Positions 49,702-58,546 of a DNA stretch of 64,000 nt are shown here, piece by piece; the stretch's first letter is position 1; the number at the start of each line of letters is the position of its first letter. The notes under the pieces are model-generated. The model was given only the letters and a program-made list of their open reading frames with translations. It searched no databases and had not been told where the DNA came from. Source of the stretch: Chryseobacterium sp. Marseille-Q5410 (GTDB taxonomy: Bacteria > Bacteroidota > Bacteroidia > Flavobacteriales > Weeksellaceae); contig CAMPOT010000001.1 of NCBI GenBank assembly GCA_946892665.1, positions 1,426,001 to 1,490,000 on the forward strand, given 5' to 3'. A program made the translations under genes and the position numbers.

Positions 49702-50499
49702 TTATTTAATCATTGTTAAATTTCCACAAAGATTTTCAAGATGGTAAATCTTATGAAATGGAGATATAATTTGTTGGAGGTTTTCTTTGTTTTGAATGAA
49801 CGTGTAGCGGGACGCCAAAGAATGCATATCTGAAACAATGACCAGCCAACACTCTTCCACGCTACGGTCGTAGTAGGGGAATTTCTCGTTTTTCTTTTCT
49901 ATTAATTCAATGATTTTTTCAGACGAAAGTTCATCAAAAAGGCACATGGTAAAATCGGGAGTTATAAAGACATTTCGACGGTGCGGGGATTTGCGGATTT
50001 TTTTTACATAACCACAGCTTTTATTTTGTCGGATAGATTTGACGATGTTGATGATCATTTCGTTTTGTTTTTCGAGCAAATCAATCTTCGACAGCTGATG
50101 AAATTCTAAAAAATAAACACCGCGATATTTTGCGGTGTTTTCCTGTTCTAATATTATTTCGGCTTGGCGGAAAATCTTATTCAATTGGCTTTCTATTTTT
50201 TTTATTTCCAGATGATTAATCACTTCGGTAAGTTCGATTCCGATTTTTTTGTCGTTGAAATTGGCGATAAAGTCGGGACTTTCGCAGGTGAGATTTTCAA
50301 ACTTTATTTCTGGAAAATGATGCAGAAAGGAGTTTAGCAAAAGGATTTCGGCTTTCTTTTTATATTTGTCTCTATCGTGAAGTTGGGAATTGTCGATTTG
50401 CCGATGATAGCGCTCGATCGGCTTTTTTTTCAAGTGGCGATTCAGGTAGTAAAGGGATAGGTTTTTTACCAAATCATCGTCGGAAAATACTTTCTTCAT
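49702..50499 (-). CDS. hypothetical protein with PD-(D/E)xK-like motif
   Basis: A 265-residue protein from the ATG at 50499; the in-frame stretch further up lacks support. The N terminus is basic (LNRHLKKKPIERYHRQ). Around residue 75-95 it reads ESPDFIANFNDKKIGIELTE, where PDF...ExxE fits the core of a PD-(D/E)xK nuclease. A late WLVIVSD strand completes an alpha/beta fold. Not linked to restriction or phage genes; flanked by mtaB and glgP. Nuclease activity is inferred from the motif alone. Confidence 0.62.
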   Translation of the reverse strand: MKKVFSDDDLVKNLSLYYLNRHLKKKPIERYHRQIDNSQLHDRDKYKKKAEILLLNSFLHHFPEIKFENLTCESPDFIANFNDKKIGIELTEVINHLEIKKIESQLNKIFRQAEIILEQENTAKYRGVYFLEFHQLSKIDLLEKQNEMIINIVKSIRQNKSCGYVKKIRKSPHRRNVFITPDFTMCLFDELSSEKIIELIEKKNEKFPYYDRSVEECWLVIVSDMHSLASRYTFIQNKENLQQIISPFHKIYHLENLCGNLTMIK

Positions 50500-50766
50500 A
50501 ATCTTATTTTTTTTAATCAAAAAATTGAATACCAATATTTTACGATTTTAAAGTTAGATAAAAAAATTATATCATCAACGATTTACATAAAATTTAAAAT
50601 AGAATTAATATTAAATATTATCTCAAAATGGTTTTTCATCAAATTTTATGGAAGAAAAAAAGTTTTCGAACCTTAATTTTTTTGCTGACAATCCGTAAGA
50701 AAATATCGATTATATCATGTTTACCAAAAAATAATCTTAATTTTTTTGGGCAGTAATTAAAATTTT

Positions 50767-50774
50767 TACCTTTG
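50767..50774 (+). promoter_or_regulatory. -7 box of the glucan phosphorylase gene
   Basis: TACCTTTG, 22 bp upstream of the ATG at 50797; argues against the in-frame TTG at 50788 as start. Confidence 0.6.
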
Positions 50775-50796
50775 CAACTTAAAATTATTGAAGATT

Positions 50797-52452
50797 ATGC
50801 ATTTTAAAAACTATGAGATGCCATTCAGCATCAACCCTGAATATTCAAAAAAAGTCGCTTATTTTTCAATGGAATTTGCCATTGATCAAGCATTAAAAAT
50901 ATATTCCGGAGGACTAGGATTTTTGGCTGGTTCCCACATGAGAAGTGCTTATAACTTGAAGCAGGATTTAGTAGGAATCGGGATTTTGTGGAAATTTGGT
51001 TATTATGATCAAGCAAGAAATCATGATCAAACTTTGCAACCAACTTGGACCAAAAAAATGTATTCTTTTTTACAGGATACCGGAATCAAATTTCAAATCG
51101 AGATCCACTCGGCACCGGTTTGGGTGAAAGTTTGGTATTTGGATCCTGAAGTTTTCCATACGGCACCGATGTTTTTCCTTTCTACAGACGTTCCGGAAAA
51201 CGATCACCTTTCCAAAACAATTTGTCACCGATTGTATGATGCAAACGAATCTACCAAAATTGCACAATATATTTTACTAGGAAAAGGTGGAGCGAAACTG
51301 CTGGATTTGATGAATTTCGAAAGAGATGTTTATCATTTGAATGAAGCGCATGGTTTGCCTGCTGCATTCTATTTATTGAAGAAATTTGGCGGAGATCTAG
51401 AAAAAGTAAAAGAAAAATTAGTTTTCACCACACATACTCCGGAAGAAGCCGGGAACGAAAAACACAATATCTACCTTTGCCACGATATGTCCTATTTTTC
51501 AGGACACAGCATTGACGAGGTTAAGAAGATTGAAGGTGTTGAAGACGACCGTTTCAATCACTCGCTTTGTGCTTTGAGAATGGCAAGATTGGCGAATGGA
51601 GTTTCTCAGCTTCACGGTATTGTTTCCCGTAAAATGTGGAGCAAATATTCTAAAATTTGTGAAATTAAAGCCATTACCAATGCACAGGAATTTAAATATT
51701 GGGCAGATAAACCGCTTTATGACGCTAAAGATGAAAATGATTCTGTACTTTTTGATTTCAGAAAAAAACATTTAAAGAAAAGATTTTTCAAAACAGTAGC
51801 AGACCAAACAGGAAATTTATTCGATCCGAATGTTTTTACCATTGTTTGGGCTCGTAGATTTGCTGGTTACAAAAGAGCTGATCTGTTGTTGCACGACAAA
51901 GAAAGATTCGCAAGATTATTGAACAATCCGAAATATCCGGTACAAATTATCTGGGCAGGAAAACCTTATCCGATGGATTATTCGGCGATTTCAACGTTCA
52001 ACTCTTTGGTGGAAGAAAGTAAATTCCACAAGAACATGGCGGTTCTCACCGGTTATGAATTGGCTTTAAGTAAACTGATGAAACAAGGTTCCGATCTTTG
52101 GTTAAATAACCCAAGAGTACCAAGAGAAGCATCCGGAACTTCCGGAATGACCGCTGCAATGAACGGTTCTGTGAATCTTTCGACCGATGATGGTTGGATT
52201 CCGGAATTTACCAAAAACGGCGTGAATGGTTTCGTGGTTCCGCAAGCAGATTACGAGCATACCAGTGTTTATGATCAGGATAATTTCGACCTAAAGAATC
52301 TTTATACAGCTTTGGAAAACGAAATTCTTCCAACATATTATGACCGTCCGGATGACTGGAGAAAAATTCAGCAAACCGCAATGGAGGATGTGAAAAATAA
52401 ATTCAATTCCGACAGAATGGCAGATGAATATTATAAGCACATTTACGCTTAA
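50797..52452 (+). CDS. glgP: alpha-glucan phosphorylase-like (GT35) protein
   Basis: A 551-residue member of the short alpha-glucan phosphorylase branch. Visible: FSMEFAIDQALKIYSGGLGF near the start, YHLNEAHGLPAAFYLL, TTHTPEEAGNEKH, VWARRFAGYKRADLLLHD, and REASGTSGMTAAMNGSVNL. In GT35 enzymes the last motif normally has a Lys that binds PLP (GTSxMKxxxNG); here the aligned residue is Thr452 (codon 52150-52152). So it may not be a standard PLP-dependent phosphorylase. It would act on glycogen or maltodextrins in the cytoplasm. Single gene with own promoter and terminator. Confidence 0.82.
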   Translation: MHFKNYEMPFSINPEYSKKVAYFSMEFAIDQALKIYSGGLGFLAGSHMRSAYNLKQDLVGIGILWKFGYYDQARNHDQTLQPTWTKKMYSFLQDTGIKFQIEIHSAPVWVKVWYLDPEVFHTAPMFFLSTDVPENDHLSKTICHRLYDANESTKIAQYILLGKGGAKLLDLMNFERDVYHLNEAHGLPAAFYLLKKFGGDLEKVKEKLVFTTHTPEEAGNEKHNIYLCHDMSYFSGHSIDEVKKIEGVEDDRFNHSLCALRMARLANGVSQLHGIVSRKMWSKYSKICEIKAITNAQEFKYWADKPLYDAKDENDSVLFDFRKKHLKKRFFKTVADQTGNLFDPNVFTIVWARRFAGYKRADLLLHDKERFARLLNNPKYPVQIIWAGKPYPMDYSAISTFNSLVEESKFHKNMAVLTGYELALSKLMKQGSDLWLNNPRVPREASGTSGMTAAMNGSVNLSTDDGWIPEFTKNGVNGFVVPQADYEHTSVYDQDNFDLKNLYTALENEILPTYYDRPDDWRKIQQTAMEDVKNKFNSDRMADEYYKHIYA

Positions 52453-52477
52453 TTTATTGATTAAAATAAAATATAAG

Positions 52478-52510
52478 ATCCGGGAAGCATTAGTTTTCCG
52501 GATTTTTTTT
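52478..52510 (+). terminator. terminator of the glucan phosphorylase gene
   Basis: ATCCGG (52478-52483) pairs with CCGGAT (52498-52503), extended by A/T pairs, followed by T8. Confidence 0.8.
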
Positions 52511-52576
52511 GTAAAAATTCCTTGGAAGAATAATTTGCTTAAAGATAAAAATCAGAACAATAGTAGCAGATTTATT

Positions 52577-53053
52577 TTAATAGTATTTCCACATCCCGAT
52601 CTTGTTTCTGCGGGCTTTTTCTTCTGATTTTCTGAAGACATCGACGTATTTGATGTTTGGTGGAATAGTGGCTATCCTGGCATATCCTTTCGCAAGCAAA
52701 TATTGGTTCAGAAAAAGGCCATTTTCAAGGTAAACATACGCCAGAGTTCTTCCGTATCGATCGATTTTTTGTACATCAAACTCCAACCGGATTTTTTTAT
52801 TAAAAAGCAGCTTTTTCAGATGATTTTTTGCTTCAGAACCAAAAACCTGAACTTGTTTTCTGTTGCCTACATTTCTACTTTCGGGCGCGTCTATTCCGAT
52901 AAACCGGATTTTGTATTGGTTGTCCGATTCATTTGGAATAACCACAGTATCGCCATCTGAAATCCTTTTGATGCTATATAATTTCCCAGAAACCTGAGCA
53001 TTAATCTTTAATGAAAATAGAATGAAAAAAATAATAAATAAAGGTTGTCGCAT
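52577..53053 (-). CDS. thermonuclease-family (SNase-like) exported nuclease
   Basis: A 158-residue protein with a signal peptide (LFIIFFILFSLKINAQ). The OB-fold nuclease domain shows IRFIGIDAPESRNVG, FGSEAKNHLKKLL, and DRYGRTLAYVYLENGLFLNQ, containing the Arg-Glu-Arg type catalytic set and the Asp metal ligands. Predicted to be secreted or periplasmic and to cut DNA/RNA in a Ca2+-dependent way. Confidence 0.9.
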   Translation of the reverse strand: MRQPLFIIFFILFSLKINAQVSGKLYSIKRISDGDTVVIPNESDNQYKIRFIGIDAPESRNVGNRKQVQVFGSEAKNHLKKLLFNKKIRLEFDVQKIDRYGRTLAYVYLENGLFLNQYLLAKGYARIATIPPNIKYVDVFRKSEEKARRNKIGMWKYY

Positions 53054-53177
53054 TGCGCAAAAATATCATTAATTCATTGAAAAACATCCGTGAAATCAGC
53101 ATAAACTTAGTATATACTTTAAATTTTTATAATGATTGAAATTGTAAATTTGTTGCAGTTCCAAAATTTCAAATCCG

Positions 53178-53185
53178 TATTTTTG
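53178..53185 (+). promoter_or_regulatory. -7 box of prfB, almost touching the start codon
   Basis: TATTTTTG ends 4 bp before the ATG at 53190, implying a leaderless or near-leaderless mRNA. Confidence 0.55.
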
Positions 53186-53189
53186 CATT

Positions 53190-54302
53190 ATGATTAACAG
53201 CGACCAGATAAAAGAAGCACAATCCCGAATTGAGGATTTATATAAATATTTGCAGATCGATAAAAAGAAAATTGAAATTGCTAATGATGAAGAAAAAACG
53301 GTTTCTCCGGAGTTTTGGGACAATCCCAAAGAGGCTGAAGTTTTCATGAAGCAGCTTCGTTCCAAGAAAAAATGGGTTAATGATTATGAAGAAATTTTCA
53401 CGCTATTTGAAGATATTCAGGTTTTAATCGATTTTGCAAAAGAAGATCCGGATTCCGAGAAAGAACTTGATGAATTATTTCCTCAATTATTGGAGAAAAT
53501 TGAAGATTTGGAGTTTAAAAATATGTTGTCGAATGAAGGTGACGAACTATCTGCAGTGTTGCAAATTACTGCTGGAGCTGGCGGAACCGAATCGTGCGAC
53601 TGGGCTACCATGCTGATGAGAATGTATACCATGTGGGCCGAAAAGCAAGGATATAAACTTCGGGAGCTTAATTTTCAGGAAGGTGATGTAGCAGGTGTGA
53701 AGACAGTAACTTTGGAAATCGATGGCGAATTTGCGTTCGGATATTTGCGTGGTGAAAATGGAGTTCATCGTTTGGTGAGAATTTCACCATTTGATTCCAA
53801 TGCGAAACGCCATACGAGTTTTGTCTCGGTTTATGTATATCCGTTGGTAGATGATACGATTGAAATCAACATCAATCCGGCCGATATTTCTTTTGAAACC
53901 ATGCGTTCGAGTGGAGCAGGTGGACAGAACGTGAATAAGGTGGAAACTGCAGTTCGACTTCGTCACGCGCCTACCGGAATCATTATTGAAAATTCTGAGA
54001 GTCGCTCCCAGCTTCAAAATAAAGAAAAAGCGATGCAATTGTTGCGTTCCCGATTGTATGAAATAGAATTGGAGGAGCGAATGAAAGCTAGAAATGAAAT
54101 CGAGGCAGGAAAAATGAAAATAGAGTGGGGAAGCCAGATCAGAAATTATGTGATGCATCCGTACAAATTGGTGAAAGATGTACGTTCCGGTTACGAAACA
54201 TCTGATGTGGATGGGGTGCTGAATGGTAATTTGACACCTTTCCTGAAAGCCTTCCTGATGGCCGATGGAACTGCTGCTTCAGAAGATGATTTTACTCTTT
54301 AA
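53190..54302 (+). CDS. prfB: peptide chain release factor 2
   Basis: A 370-residue release factor recognising UGA and UAA. The peptidyl-tRNA hydrolysis motif GGQ lies in [20 protein letters not shown] (about residue 245-265). The codon-recognition tripeptide region appears as SPFDS-type sequence ([15 protein letters not shown]), corresponding to RF2's SPF. Unlike E. coli prfB, the N-terminal region ([13 protein letters not shown]) is a single uninterrupted frame with no in-frame UGA frameshift site. Confidence 0.95.
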   Translation: MINSDQIKEAQSRIEDLYKYLQIDKKKIEIANDEEKTVSPEFWDNPKEAEVFMKQLRSKKKWVNDYEEIFTLFEDIQVLIDFAKEDPDSEKELDELFPQLLEKIEDLEFKNMLSNEGDELSAVLQITAGAGGTESCDWATMLMRMYTMWAEKQGYKLRELNFQEGDVAGVKTVTLEIDGEFAFGYLRGENGVHRLVRISPFDSNAKRHTSFVSVYVYPLVDDTIEININPADISFETMRSSGAGGQNVNKVETAVRLRHAPTGIIIENSESRSQLQNKEKAMQLLRSRLYEIELEERMKARNEIEAGKMKIEWGSQIRNYVMHPYKLVKDVRSGYETSDVDGVLNGNLTPFLKAFLMADGTAASEDDFTL

Positions 54303-54354
54303 GTTTTATCAAACTTTAACAATTTATTAATCTGCTCAAAACTCTCTGTTTTGT

Positions 54355-54362
54355 TATCTTTG
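54355..54362 (+). promoter_or_regulatory. -7 box of dedA-family gene, near the start codon
   Basis: TATCTTTG ends 5 bp before the ATG at 54368, as at dnaX and prfB. Confidence 0.55.
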
Positions 54363-54367
54363 CCGAT

Positions 54368-55051
54368 ATGGAACATTTAGAAAGTTGGAAGGATCTTTTA
54401 AATCCTGAATTTTACATTAATAATGGTGGTTTTTGGCTAATTTTATTTATCATTTTTGCTGAGACCGGTTTATTTGTTGGGTTTTTCTTACCAGGCGACA
54501 GTTTGTTATTTGTATCCGGGATTTATGCAGTTACAATCATTACTGAAACTTTCGGATCTACCGGGAGCGATTTTTTAGATACTACTATTTTAGCTTCTGC
54601 AGTGGCAATTGCTGCAGTAATCGGCAATGAGGTAGGATATTGGTTTGGTCGAAAAGCAGGTCCCGCACTTTATAAACGAGAAGATTCTTTACTTTTCAAG
54701 AAAAAATACCTTTTTCAGGCGCACGATTTCTTCGAACAACACGGTGCACTTGCTGTAATTATGGCGCGATTTCTACCCGTGGTGAGAACTTTTACACCAA
54801 TTGTTGCAGGAATTGTAAAAATGGATAAAACCCGATTTTTAATTGATAATATCATCGGAGCCTTTCTTTGGTCTTTTTCACTCATTTTTGCTGGTCATTA
54901 CTTGGATAAACTTTTTATGGATCAATTTGGAATCGATTTGAAATCTCATTTAGAGATGATCATCATTATTATTGTTTTGATTACTACAGTTCCGATTATC
55001 GTGAAGTTTTTCTTTAGTAAAGGCAAACAAGAAGATGTAACAGAAGAATAA
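54368..55051 (+). CDS. DedA-family membrane protein
   Basis: A 227-residue inner-membrane protein with about five hydrophobic segments. DedA/SNARE-associated signatures: FAETGLFVGFFLPGDSLLF near residue 35-53, GNEVGYWFGRKAGPALY, and the FEQHGALAVIMARFLPVVRT motif (about 127-145). Family members act in undecaprenyl-phosphate or phospholipid translocation and envelope homeostasis; the exact role here is unknown. Ends at a bidirectional terminator facing dnaJ. Confidence 0.92.
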   Translation: MEHLESWKDLLNPEFYINNGGFWLILFIIFAETGLFVGFFLPGDSLLFVSGIYAVTIITETFGSTGSDFLDTTILASAVAIAAVIGNEVGYWFGRKAGPALYKREDSLLFKKKYLFQAHDFFEQHGALAVIMARFLPVVRTFTPIVAGIVKMDKTRFLIDNIIGAFLWSFSLIFAGHYLDKLFMDQFGIDLKSHLEMIIIIIVLITTVPIIVKFFFSKGKQEDVTEE

Positions 55052-55072
55052 TCAATTGGGATTTACAAATAA

Positions 55073-55108
55073 AAAAAAGCAACCTTAAATTATGAGGTTG
55101 CTTTTTTA
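55073..55108 (+). terminator. terminator after dedA-family gene
   Basis: AAAAAAGCAACCT (55073-55085) pairs with AGGTTGCTTTTTT (55095-55107); works on both strands between convergent genes. Confidence 0.88.
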
Positions 55109-55188
55109 TTTTAAGTTGAATTTCTTTCTAGAGCTTAAATTTATTGTTTAAAATCAAATAGCTTTGAAAGAACTTTCTTTATGATTGT

Positions 55189-56301
55189 TCAATTAAAAAG
55201 ATCGCGTACTTTATCAAAGAATGTTTTCTCTTTTCCTGATGGTTCAGCAATCATTTCTCCGTTTTTGAGCTGATTTTCGAAGAATTCTTTTTGTTCAGGA
55301 GTGAGATGCTGTGGCGTCCAAACATTTACGTGAACAAACATATCGCCTTTTCCGTAGCTATCAATGCTTGGTAAGCCTTTTCCGGAAAGTCTGAGGATTT
55401 TTCCTGATTGTGTACCCGGATCGATTTTTATTTTTACTTTACCGCCAACAGTAGGAATTTCTTTTTGAGTTCCCAAAGCCGCTTCAGAAAACGAAATATA
55501 CAGTTCCTGATGAAGGTTATCACCTTCGCGCTTGATTTTAGGATCTGTTTCTTCTTCTACAACAACCAATAAATCACCTGGATTTCCACCGAATGGTGCA
55601 TCGTTTCCTTTTCCACGAACACTCAACTGAATACCTTCTCTTGCACCAGCGGGAATGTTGATCGATACTTCTTCATCTTCTTTTATTAAACCTTGCGCAT
55701 TAGCACCTGCAGGAATTTTGTCAGCTACTTTTCCTATTCCCTGACAAGTTGCGCAGTGGGTTTGCGTCTGCATTTGTCCGAACATGGTGTTCATTACTTT
55801 CACTTGCACACCACTTCCATTACAGGTCGGGCAGGTTTTTGAAGTTGCTCCCGGTGCCAATTTAAGTTTTTTAACCTTAATTGTCTTTTGGGTACCATTC
55901 ACCATTTCTTCAAGGTTGAGTTTTATTCTCACTCGAAGATTAGTTCCCCGTAATTGTTGTCTCTGAGCGCCACCGCCGCCACCGAAATGTCCGCCGAAAA
56001 TATCTCCAAATTGACTGAAAATATCTTCCATATTCATTCCACCACCGAAACCGCCGCCATCAAATCCTCCGGCGCCGCCCATTCCGGCGTGTCCATACTG
56101 ATCGTAGCGTGCTTTTTTGTTGGCATCACTTAATACTTCATAAGCTTCTGCTGCTTCCTTGAAATTTTCTTCAGCAGCTTTGTCACCCGGATTTTTATCT
56201 GGGTGATATTTCAAAGCCATTTTTCGGTAAGCTTTCTTTATTTCATCGGCACTTGCTGATTTGCTCACTCCAAGCACTTCGTAGTAATCTCTTTTTGACA
56301 T
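55189..56301 (-). CDS. dnaJ: chaperone DnaJ, two-motif zinc-domain variant
   Basis: A 370-residue type I J-protein: J domain with HPD (residues about 3-66; [10 protein letters not shown]), Gly/Phe-rich segment (about 75-115), zinc-finger region, and two C-terminal substrate-binding domains. Only two CxxCxGxG motifs are present ([16 protein letters not shown]) where E. coli DnaJ has four. The outer pair forming zinc site 1 is missing and replaced by KVADKIPAG, leaving one site. This appears typical of flavobacterial DnaJ. It follows grpE by 46 bp, same operon, and stimulates DnaK ATPase. Confidence 0.94.
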   Translation of the reverse strand: MSKRDYYEVLGVSKSASADEIKKAYRKMALKYHPDKNPGDKAAEENFKEAAEAYEVLSDANKKARYDQYGHAGMGGAGGFDGGGFGGGMNMEDIFSQFGDIFGGHFGGGGGAQRQQLRGTNLRVRIKLNLEEMVNGTQKTIKVKKLKLAPGATSKTCPTCNGSGVQVKVMNTMFGQMQTQTHCATCQGIGKVADKIPAGANAQGLIKEDEEVSINIPAGAREGIQLSVRGKGNDAPFGGNPGDLLVVVEEETDPKIKREGDNLHQELYISFSEAALGTQKEIPTVGGKVKIKIDPGTQSGKILRLSGKGLPSIDSYGKGDMFVHVNVWTPQHLTPEQKEFFENQLKNGEMIAEPSGKEKTFFDKVRDLFN

Positions 56302-56347
56302 AACTGAATTTTGAATATTTTAAAATCTAAGGTATTAGAATTTAAAA

Positions 56348-56887
56348 TTAGTTTCCGGTAACCACTTTAGCAAAACGAATAACTTTATCATTTAAAGTGT
56401 AACCTGTTTCAATGACATCTACAATCTTACCTTTTAAATCTTCCGATGGGGCAGGAATTTGGGTAATTGCTTCGTGAAAATCCACATTAAAAGAATCACC
56501 AGCTTTTACTTCCATTGGTTTCAATCCTTTTTCGGAGAGTTTATTTTTAAATTTCTGATAGATGAGCTCCACACCTTGTAAATCAGCTTGGTTTCCGTTT
56601 TTGCTCATTTCTTTGATAGCTCTTTCAAAATCATCTAAAACACCTAACATTGAAATCATCAAGTCCTGATTGGCATATTGAAAGAATTCCATTTTTTCTT
56701 TTGCAGTTCTTTTTTTATAATTTTCAAACTCTGCAAAAAGTCTCACATACCTGTTTTTTTCTTCTGCCAAAAGTTCTTCCGAAGAAGGTGTACTTGTCAC
56801 ATTTTCGGTTGTTTCAGCTTCCTGATTTTGAGTATTTTCGTTAGGGGTATTAACGTTTTCTTCGTGTATATCTTGATTTTCTGACAT
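56348..56887 (-). CDS. grpE: nucleotide exchange factor GrpE
   Basis: A 179-residue GrpE: acidic, low-complexity N terminus (to about 40), long dimerising helix (EEKNRYVRLFAEFENYKKRT), four-helix part (DLMISMLGVLDDFERAI), and the C-terminal beta wing ending VIETGYTLNDKVIRFAKVVT. Releases ADP from DnaK. First gene of grpE-dnaJ; dnaK is not in the window. No CIRCE-type inverted repeat is seen upstream. Confidence 0.94.
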   Translation of the reverse strand: MSENQDIHEENVNTPNENTQNQEAETTENVTSTPSSEELLAEEKNRYVRLFAEFENYKKRTAKEKMEFFQYANQDLMISMLGVLDDFERAIKEMSKNGNQADLQGVELIYQKFKNKLSEKGLKPMEVKAGDSFNVDFHEAITQIPAPSEDLKGKIVDVIETGYTLNDKVIRFAKVVTGN

Positions 56888-57037
56888 AATATTACATTTT
56901 TATATCCATCAGTTCACAACAATTTTGCCAAAGAATGCTATCGGACAATTCGGCAGAATAATATGGTGAATTTATGATTTGGTGTTTGCAGAATTGGGCA
57001 GTAATGGGAGGTTTTATCATGCGATAAAAGACTTACT

Positions 57038-58369
57038 TTAGGACTGAAAAATAGTTTGTATAAAAAGAAATAGATTGAGTATAATAATGATAGCTGCGAT
57101 AATCCAAACCAAAACCTTTAACCAAAATTTATTGACGAATTCTCCCATTTTTAGTTTAGAGCCAGTAAACATCACCAAAGGAACCACAGCAAAACTTAGC
57201 TGCATCGAAAGGATAACTTGGCTGAGAACCAACAATTCTGTAGTTCCTTTTTCTCCGTAGAGAATGGTTAGAATGAGCGCGGGAATTACAGCGATAAGTC
57301 GGGTAATCAATCTGCGTAACCATGGTTTTAAACGGATATTGAGGAAGCCTTCCATTACAATCTGCCCCGCCAAAGTTCCTGTGAGGGTAGAATTTTGTCC
57401 GGAGGCAAGAAGCGCAACAGCAAAGAAAATACTTGCGAAAGTAGTTCCTAGAAGCGGCGTAAGCATTTTATAAGCATCGTGAATATCGGCAACATCCTTG
57501 TTCCCGGAAGTATGGAAAGTGGCTGCCGCAACAATCAGGATTGCTGCATTAATGAAAAATGCAAGAAATAGGGAAAACGAACTATCAATAGTCGCAAATT
57601 TAATTGCTTCTTTCTTGCCTTCGGTGGTACGGTCGTAATTTCTCGTTTGAACGATGCTGCTGTGAAGGTAAAGATTATGCGGCATTACTGTAGCGCCTAA
57701 TATGCCGATAGCGATATAAAGCATCGATGGATTTGTCACTACTTCTTTTTGCGGAACCAAACCTTTCAAAATTGGAAATAGATCAGGTTTGCTCAGAATA
57801 ATCTCATAAGCAAAACATCCTAAAATAATGAAAATAAGTCCTGCAACGATACTTTCAATTATTCTAAAACCTTTTGCCTGAAGGAATAAAATAAGAAACA
57901 CATCAATCACCGTAATGACAATGCCCCACGTTAAAGGAATTCCGAATAATAGATTAAGAGCGATTGCAGATCCGATGACTTCGGCTAAGTCGCAGGCAGC
58001 AATTGCAATTTCACAGAATATCCATAAAATAAAATTGGTCGTAGGGTTGAAATGATCCCGACAAGCCTGCGCAAGATCTCTTTCCGCAACAATACCTAAT
58101 TTTAAAGCCAAATGCTGCAACACGATTGCAAATAAGTTGGAGATTAAGATCACGGAAAGCAAAGTGTAACCAAATTGTGCACCACCCGCAATGTCTGTTG
58201 CCCAGTTTCCCGGATCCATATACCCAACGGCGACCATCAAGCCTGGACCAGCGAACGCAAAGAGTTTTCGCCAAAAACCTTGCCCGTGAGGAATATTAAT
58301 GCTTGAAAAAACTTCGGGCAAAGAGTTTGTATGTTTTTCCCGACGCCAACCCGTATTCATATTGTTCAT
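57038..58369 (-). CDS. mntH: Nramp-family divalent metal transporter (MntH-like)
   Basis: A 443-residue inner-membrane protein with 11 predicted segments. The metal-binding motifs are intact: DPGNWATD in TM1 (about 51-58) and MPHNLYLHS in TM6 (about 228-236). Nramp proteins take up Mn2+ and Fe2+ with protons. A perfect palindrome GTTAGA-ttac-TCTAAC stands 3 bp upstream of the start, next to a -7 box, so repression by a DtxR/MntR-type metal regulator is likely. Single gene. Confidence 0.92.
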   Translation of the reverse strand: MNNMNTGWRREKHTNSLPEVFSSINIPHGQGFWRKLFAFAGPGLMVAVGYMDPGNWATDIAGGAQFGYTLLSVILISNLFAIVLQHLALKLGIVAERDLAQACRDHFNPTTNFILWIFCEIAIAACDLAEVIGSAIALNLLFGIPLTWGIVITVIDVFLILFLQAKGFRIIESIVAGLIFIILGCFAYEIILSKPDLFPILKGLVPQKEVVTNPSMLYIAIGILGATVMPHNLYLHSSIVQTRNYDRTTEGKKEAIKFATIDSSFSLFLAFFINAAILIVAAATFHTSGNKDVADIHDAYKMLTPLLGTTFASIFFAVALLASGQNSTLTGTLAGQIVMEGFLNIRLKPWLRRLITRLIAVIPALILTILYGEKGTTELLVLSQVILSMQLSFAVVPLVMFTGSKLKMGEFVNKFWLKVLVWIIAAIIIILNLFLFIQTIFQS

Positions 58370-58372
58370 AAT

Positions 58373-58395
58373 GTTAGATTACTCTAACAAATTTA
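58373..58395 (-). promoter_or_regulatory. mntH promoter with candidate DtxR/MntR operator
   Basis: GTTAGATTACTCTAAC (58373-58388) is a perfect 6+6 palindrome with TTAG-N6-CTAA, the DtxR-family half-site pattern. The minus-strand -7 box TAAATTTG (58388-58395) abuts it, so the operator would cover the transcription start. Confidence 0.6.
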
Positions 58396-58504
58396 GTTAA
58401 TTAAATATAATATGAAAGATTTAATTTCAATTCTTACCGTAAACAATTGATTTAGAAGGATGAAAATTTAATTGATTAGAAAGCTAATCATTAACAATAA
58501 AAAA

Positions 58505-58535
58505 AATCCCGACAAAATGCCGGGATTCTTATTTT
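58505..58535 (-). terminator. terminator of the OmpA/DUF937 gene
   Basis: AATCCCG (58505-58511) pairs with CGGGATT (58521-58527); the A-run to the left gives the U-tract on the minus strand. Confidence 0.8.
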
Positions 58536-58546
58536 TAGGTAACTGA

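Noticed and set aside
49490-49747. An 85-codon plus-strand ORF between mtaB and the PD-(D/E)xK gene
   Set aside because: AT-rich, overlaps the end of the neighbouring gene, no promoter box or recognisable pattern.
53190-53290. Programmed frameshift in prfB
   Set aside because: The N-terminal coding region is one open frame with no in-frame UGA; alignment by eye with the RF2 start is continuous.
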